A program made the translations under genes and the position numbers. A stretch of 64,000 bases of DNA from Bacillota bacterium (GTDB lineage Bacteria > Bacillota > Clostridia > Peptostreptococcales > Anaerovoracaceae), in contig JAFRKJ010000071.1 of the NCBI GenBank assembly GCA_017431785.1, forward strand, positions 124,001 through 188,000, in the 5' to 3' direction. A model generated the notes under the pieces. It saw only the letters and a program-made list of their open reading frames with translations, ran no database searches and was not told the origin of the DNA. Positions 61,893-64,000 of the stretch are shown here, piece after piece (position 1 is the stretch's first letter; each line of letters begins with the position of its first letter).

Positions 61893-63317
61893 TTATTCCT
61901 TTCCATTCCAGCAGTATGTGCAAACTGAGTCTTTATCCAGTCCGATCGCTTCCAGAATACCGTCGATATTCTGATAGCCCAGGGAATCGAATCCGAGTTT
62001 TTCGCTGATGGCCTTGCGGAGGGCTTTGCCTCTTTCTGTTCTGCCATCACTGTACTCGTCGATATATTTCTCGCCTTCTTCTCCTTCGAGTTCAAGGATC
62101 GTCTTCCTGGCGATCAGATCACGTTCCGGAGTCTGCCTGGTGAAATTGAGATATTTGCAGGAATACATGATCGGAGGACATGCCGATCTCATATGCACTT
62201 CTTTCGCACCGTGCTCATAGAGGAAGTCCACTGTTTCTCTGAGCTGCGTGCCTCTGACGATGCTGTCATCTACCAGCAGAAGTTTCATGTCTTTGATCAG
62301 CGGAGTGACCGGAACCTGCTTCATCTTCGCGACTCTGCTGCGTTCTTCATGTGACATAGGCATGAAGCTGCGCGGCCATGTCGGCGTATACTTGACGAAT
62401 ACACGGCCGTAATCCTGGCGGCATTCATTGGAATATCCAATGGCATGTGCAATACCTGAATCCGGTACGCCGCAGACGTGATCCACTTCCGGAACGCCTC
62501 CGTGTTCCGCCTCATCTCTTGCCATAATATGTCCGTTGAGATTTCTCATTCTCTCAACATTGATGCCTTCATAGTCTGAATTCGGGTATCCGAAATAGGT
62601 CCAGAGGAACGCGCAAATGCACGTTTTCCCCGTTGCCGGCGACAGCACTTTGATGTCCTCCGCCGTAACTTCAACGATTTCCCCGGCGCCTAATTCATAT
62701 TCTGTTGTATAACCCAGTTTCTCATAGGCGAAGGATTCGAAGGAGATGCTGTGTCCATGTTCGTCCTTGCCGATGAGCATCGGCGTTCTGCCGTATTTGT
62801 CTCTGGCTGCAATGATGGTTCCGTCTTCCCTCAGGATCATGATGGAGGCAGAGCCTTCAATCGCGTCCTGTGCGAATTTGATTCCGCTGACGAAATCACT
62901 CTTCTGGTCGATCATGGATGCCAGAATCTCCGCGGAGTTGATGCGCCCGCCGCTCATCTCTTCGAAGTGCCCTCCGCTGAAGGCCAGGTACTGTTTCACC
63001 AGTGTATCCTGATTGTTGATTCTTCCCACAAAAACGAGTGCATAGGTTCCCAGATTGGAACGTATGATCAACGGCTGCGGGTCTGTATCACTAATCGTCC
63101 CGATTCCGGCAATGCCGTGCATCGAGCCGATCGCATTTTCAAATTTCGTTCTGAATGGTGAGTTCTCTATGTTGTGGATCTCTCTTTTGAATCCTGTCTC
63201 AGGATCATAGAGCGCCATGCCCCCTCTGCGTGTGCCCAGGTGAGAATGGTAATCCGTTCCATAAAAAACATCCATCGTGATGTCTCTTGTTGAGACTGCT
63301 CCGAAATATCCTCCCAT
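61893..63317 (-). CDS. purF: Amidophosphoribosyltransferase-like protein lacking the N-terminal cysteine nucleophile
   Basis: In position and fold this is PurF, which makes phosphoribosylamine from PRPP. The PRPP loop is MKLLLVDDSIVRGTQLRETV and the late cysteines include CICAFLWTYFGYP, VDHVCGVPDSG and CTYCWNG. The N-terminal glutaminase domain begins MGGYFGAVSTRD and DYHSHLGTRRGG. The usual first residue after processing is Cys in CGIxGI; here it is Gly. Glutamine hydrolysis by this chain is therefore unlikely. Ammonia or another subunit may supply nitrogen. I start at the ATG overlapping the fchA stop (TGATG); the longer frame reads into fchA. The length is 474 residues. Confidence 0.88.
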   Translation of the reverse strand: MGGYFGAVSTRDITMDVFYGTDYHSHLGTRRGGMALYDPETGFKREIHNIENSPFRTKFENAIGSMHGIAGIGTISDTDPQPLIIRSNLGTYALVFVGRINNQDTLVKQYLAFSGGHFEEMSGGRINSAEILASMIDQKSDFVSGIKFAQDAIEGSASIMILREDGTIIAARDKYGRTPMLIGKDEHGHSISFESFAYEKLGYTTEYELGAGEIVEVTAEDIKVLSPATGKTCICAFLWTYFGYPNSDYEGINVERMRNLNGHIMARDEAEHGGVPEVDHVCGVPDSGIAHAIGYSNECRQDYGRVFVKYTPTWPRSFMPMSHEERSRVAKMKQVPVTPLIKDMKLLLVDDSIVRGTQLRETVDFLYEHGAKEVHMRSACPPIMYSCKYLNFTRQTPERDLIARKTILELEGEEGEKYIDEYSDGRTERGKALRKAISEKLGFDSLGYQNIDGILEAIGLDKDSVCTYCWNGKE

Positions 63318-63976
63318 CAGATTGTTTCTCCTGTTTCTATGACTGTGTTGATTAATGTGTTCGTCGTATATCCGAATACTGCATCCGCCAGAGCGCCGTA
63401 GTAGATGATTCTCTGTGTGCATTCGCCGTTGATCTTCATAGCCAGGTCTCTATCCTTCATCATATTCGTGTTGATGTAGATGTTGAAGCTGGCTGCCTGC
63501 ATGGCTGCCTTGCACAGTACCGCGCTGGATGCGGAATCGGCAATGACAACTTTGTTGCCTTTGATTGCAAATTCCTGAGCAAGCTCGATCGCTCTTCCGC
63601 ATTTGATGATGATCTCCATCGGAACCTGGCAGGCTGTATGAAGCGCTTCCTGCTTCATCTGATCGATTTTTGCCTTTTCCTCCGGATCCTTGGATTTCAT
63701 TTTGTAGAGTTTGGCCAGCGGCTCGAAGTTGTCGATATCCTTCTGGACAAGTCTGACGAGATCCTCCTGGATCTTCGTGATCTCTGCAATGTTCTTTTCC
63801 ATTTCTGCGGCAACAGCGATGTACTTCTTCTTACCGACGGTAAGACGCGCCACCATAGCACTCAGCGACGCGCCAAGAGCACCTACCAGAGCGGCGACGC
63901 TGCCGCCGCCCGGGATAGGTTCTTTGCTTGCTACAGACTCTATAAATTCTTTACATGTTTTATCAGTGTAAGCCAT
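63317..63976 (-). CDS. fchA: Cyclodeaminase/cyclohydrolase family protein (FchA-like)
   Basis: A helical folate enzyme of the formimino-THF cyclodeaminase family that interconverts methenyl- and formyl-tetrahydrofolate. In clostridia FchA acts as methenyl-THF cyclohydrolase. The motif FIESVASKEPIPGGGSVAAL and the following VGALGASLSAMVARLTVG are typical. There are 219 residues. AAGGA lies seven bases before the ATG. Being first of the visible purine genes and overlapping purF by one base suits a role in supplying formyl-folate to PurN and the AICAR formyltransferase. Confidence 0.88.
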   Translation of the reverse strand: MAYTDKTCKEFIESVASKEPIPGGGSVAALVGALGASLSAMVARLTVGKKKYIAVAAEMEKNIAEITKIQEDLVRLVQKDIDNFEPLAKLYKMKSKDPEEKAKIDQMKQEALHTACQVPMEIIIKCGRAIELAQEFAIKGNKVVIADSASSAVLCKAAMQAASFNIYINTNMMKDRDLAMKINGECTQRIIYYGALADAVFGYTTNTLINTVIETGETI

Positions 63977-64000
63977 CTTATCTTCCTTATCTTTCTTTCA

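Overview
The window reads as chromosome from an anaerobic, low-to-mid GC Firmicute of the class Clostridia. The evidence is the gene order cysS - mrnC - thyA/folA - rlmB - sigH, a stand-alone AICAR formyltransferase paired with a PurO-type IMP cyclohydrolase, a Na+-translocating decarboxylase beta subunit, a YbaK/ProX-type prolyl-tRNA deacylase and a BmpA/NupOPQ-like nucleoside ABC importer. A peptide- or amino-acid-fermenting family of Eubacteriales would fit, but the genus cannot be named from the sequence alone. Most genes lie on the minus strand.

Region by region. (1) 1-7.5 kb, minus: a surface-polysaccharide operon driven by a good sigma-A promoter at 7434-7462. It carries an LCP ligase, a CpsC-like chain-length protein, a CpsD-like tyrosine kinase, a secreted Fn3-repeat protein, a CpsB-like phosphatase, a DegT aminotransferase, a truncated copy of a sugar-nucleotide 4,6-dehydratase, and a second copy that runs off the left edge. 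A small XRE regulator is divergent. (2) 8-17 kb, minus: a zinc-ribbon/YARHG protein, then the conserved housekeeping block sigH-rlmB-folA-thyA-mrnC-cysS, then a PHP phosphoesterase, xpt and a DivIVA-like protein. (3) 17.4-19.6 kb, plus: an Ala/Glu/Pro-rich membrane protein, tRNA-Thr(CGT), tRNA-Ala(GGC) and a prolyl-tRNA deacylase. (4) 19.5-21.2 kb: an accessory island with consecutive GC-rich palindromes, five 36-bp dyad units and a gene for a putative PD-(D/E)XK-like protein. (5) 21.3-30.8 kb: a catabolic operon (amidohydrolase, hydroxyacid dehydrogenase-DUF1537 kinase fusion, secernin-like hydrolase, APC permease, glycerate kinase) with a divergent CdaR regulator. (6) 30.8-41 kb: an AddB-like nuclease, a guanine-riboswitch-controlled nucleoside importer, a purine phosphoribosyltransferase-like gene and a HAD phosphatase. 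(7) 41-53 kb: oadB-like, a CLC channel, prfB, secA, a CNNM/HlyC protein, lysC, metK, and an unknown gene on the plus strand. (8) 53-64 kb: a de novo purine operon, fchA-purF-purM-purN-purO-AICARFT-purD-purL.

Purine and one-carbon metabolism recur through the window: de novo synthesis, salvage (xpt and an apt-like gene), guanine-sensing uptake, and folate enzymes (folA, thyA, fchA). The most unusual non-coding signals are four. There is a five-fold array of TTACTGA-N22-TCRGTAA dyads at 19855-20093 upstream of the nuclease-like gene. There is a cluster of long perfect hairpins at 19568-19800. A 33-bp tRNA-Ala fragment is embedded between folA and thyA. Three 25-bp hairpin repeats sit in the predicted leader of the apt-like gene. 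Start codons were chosen by Shine-Dalgarno spacing and family conservation. No database search was run; family names rest on recognised motifs.
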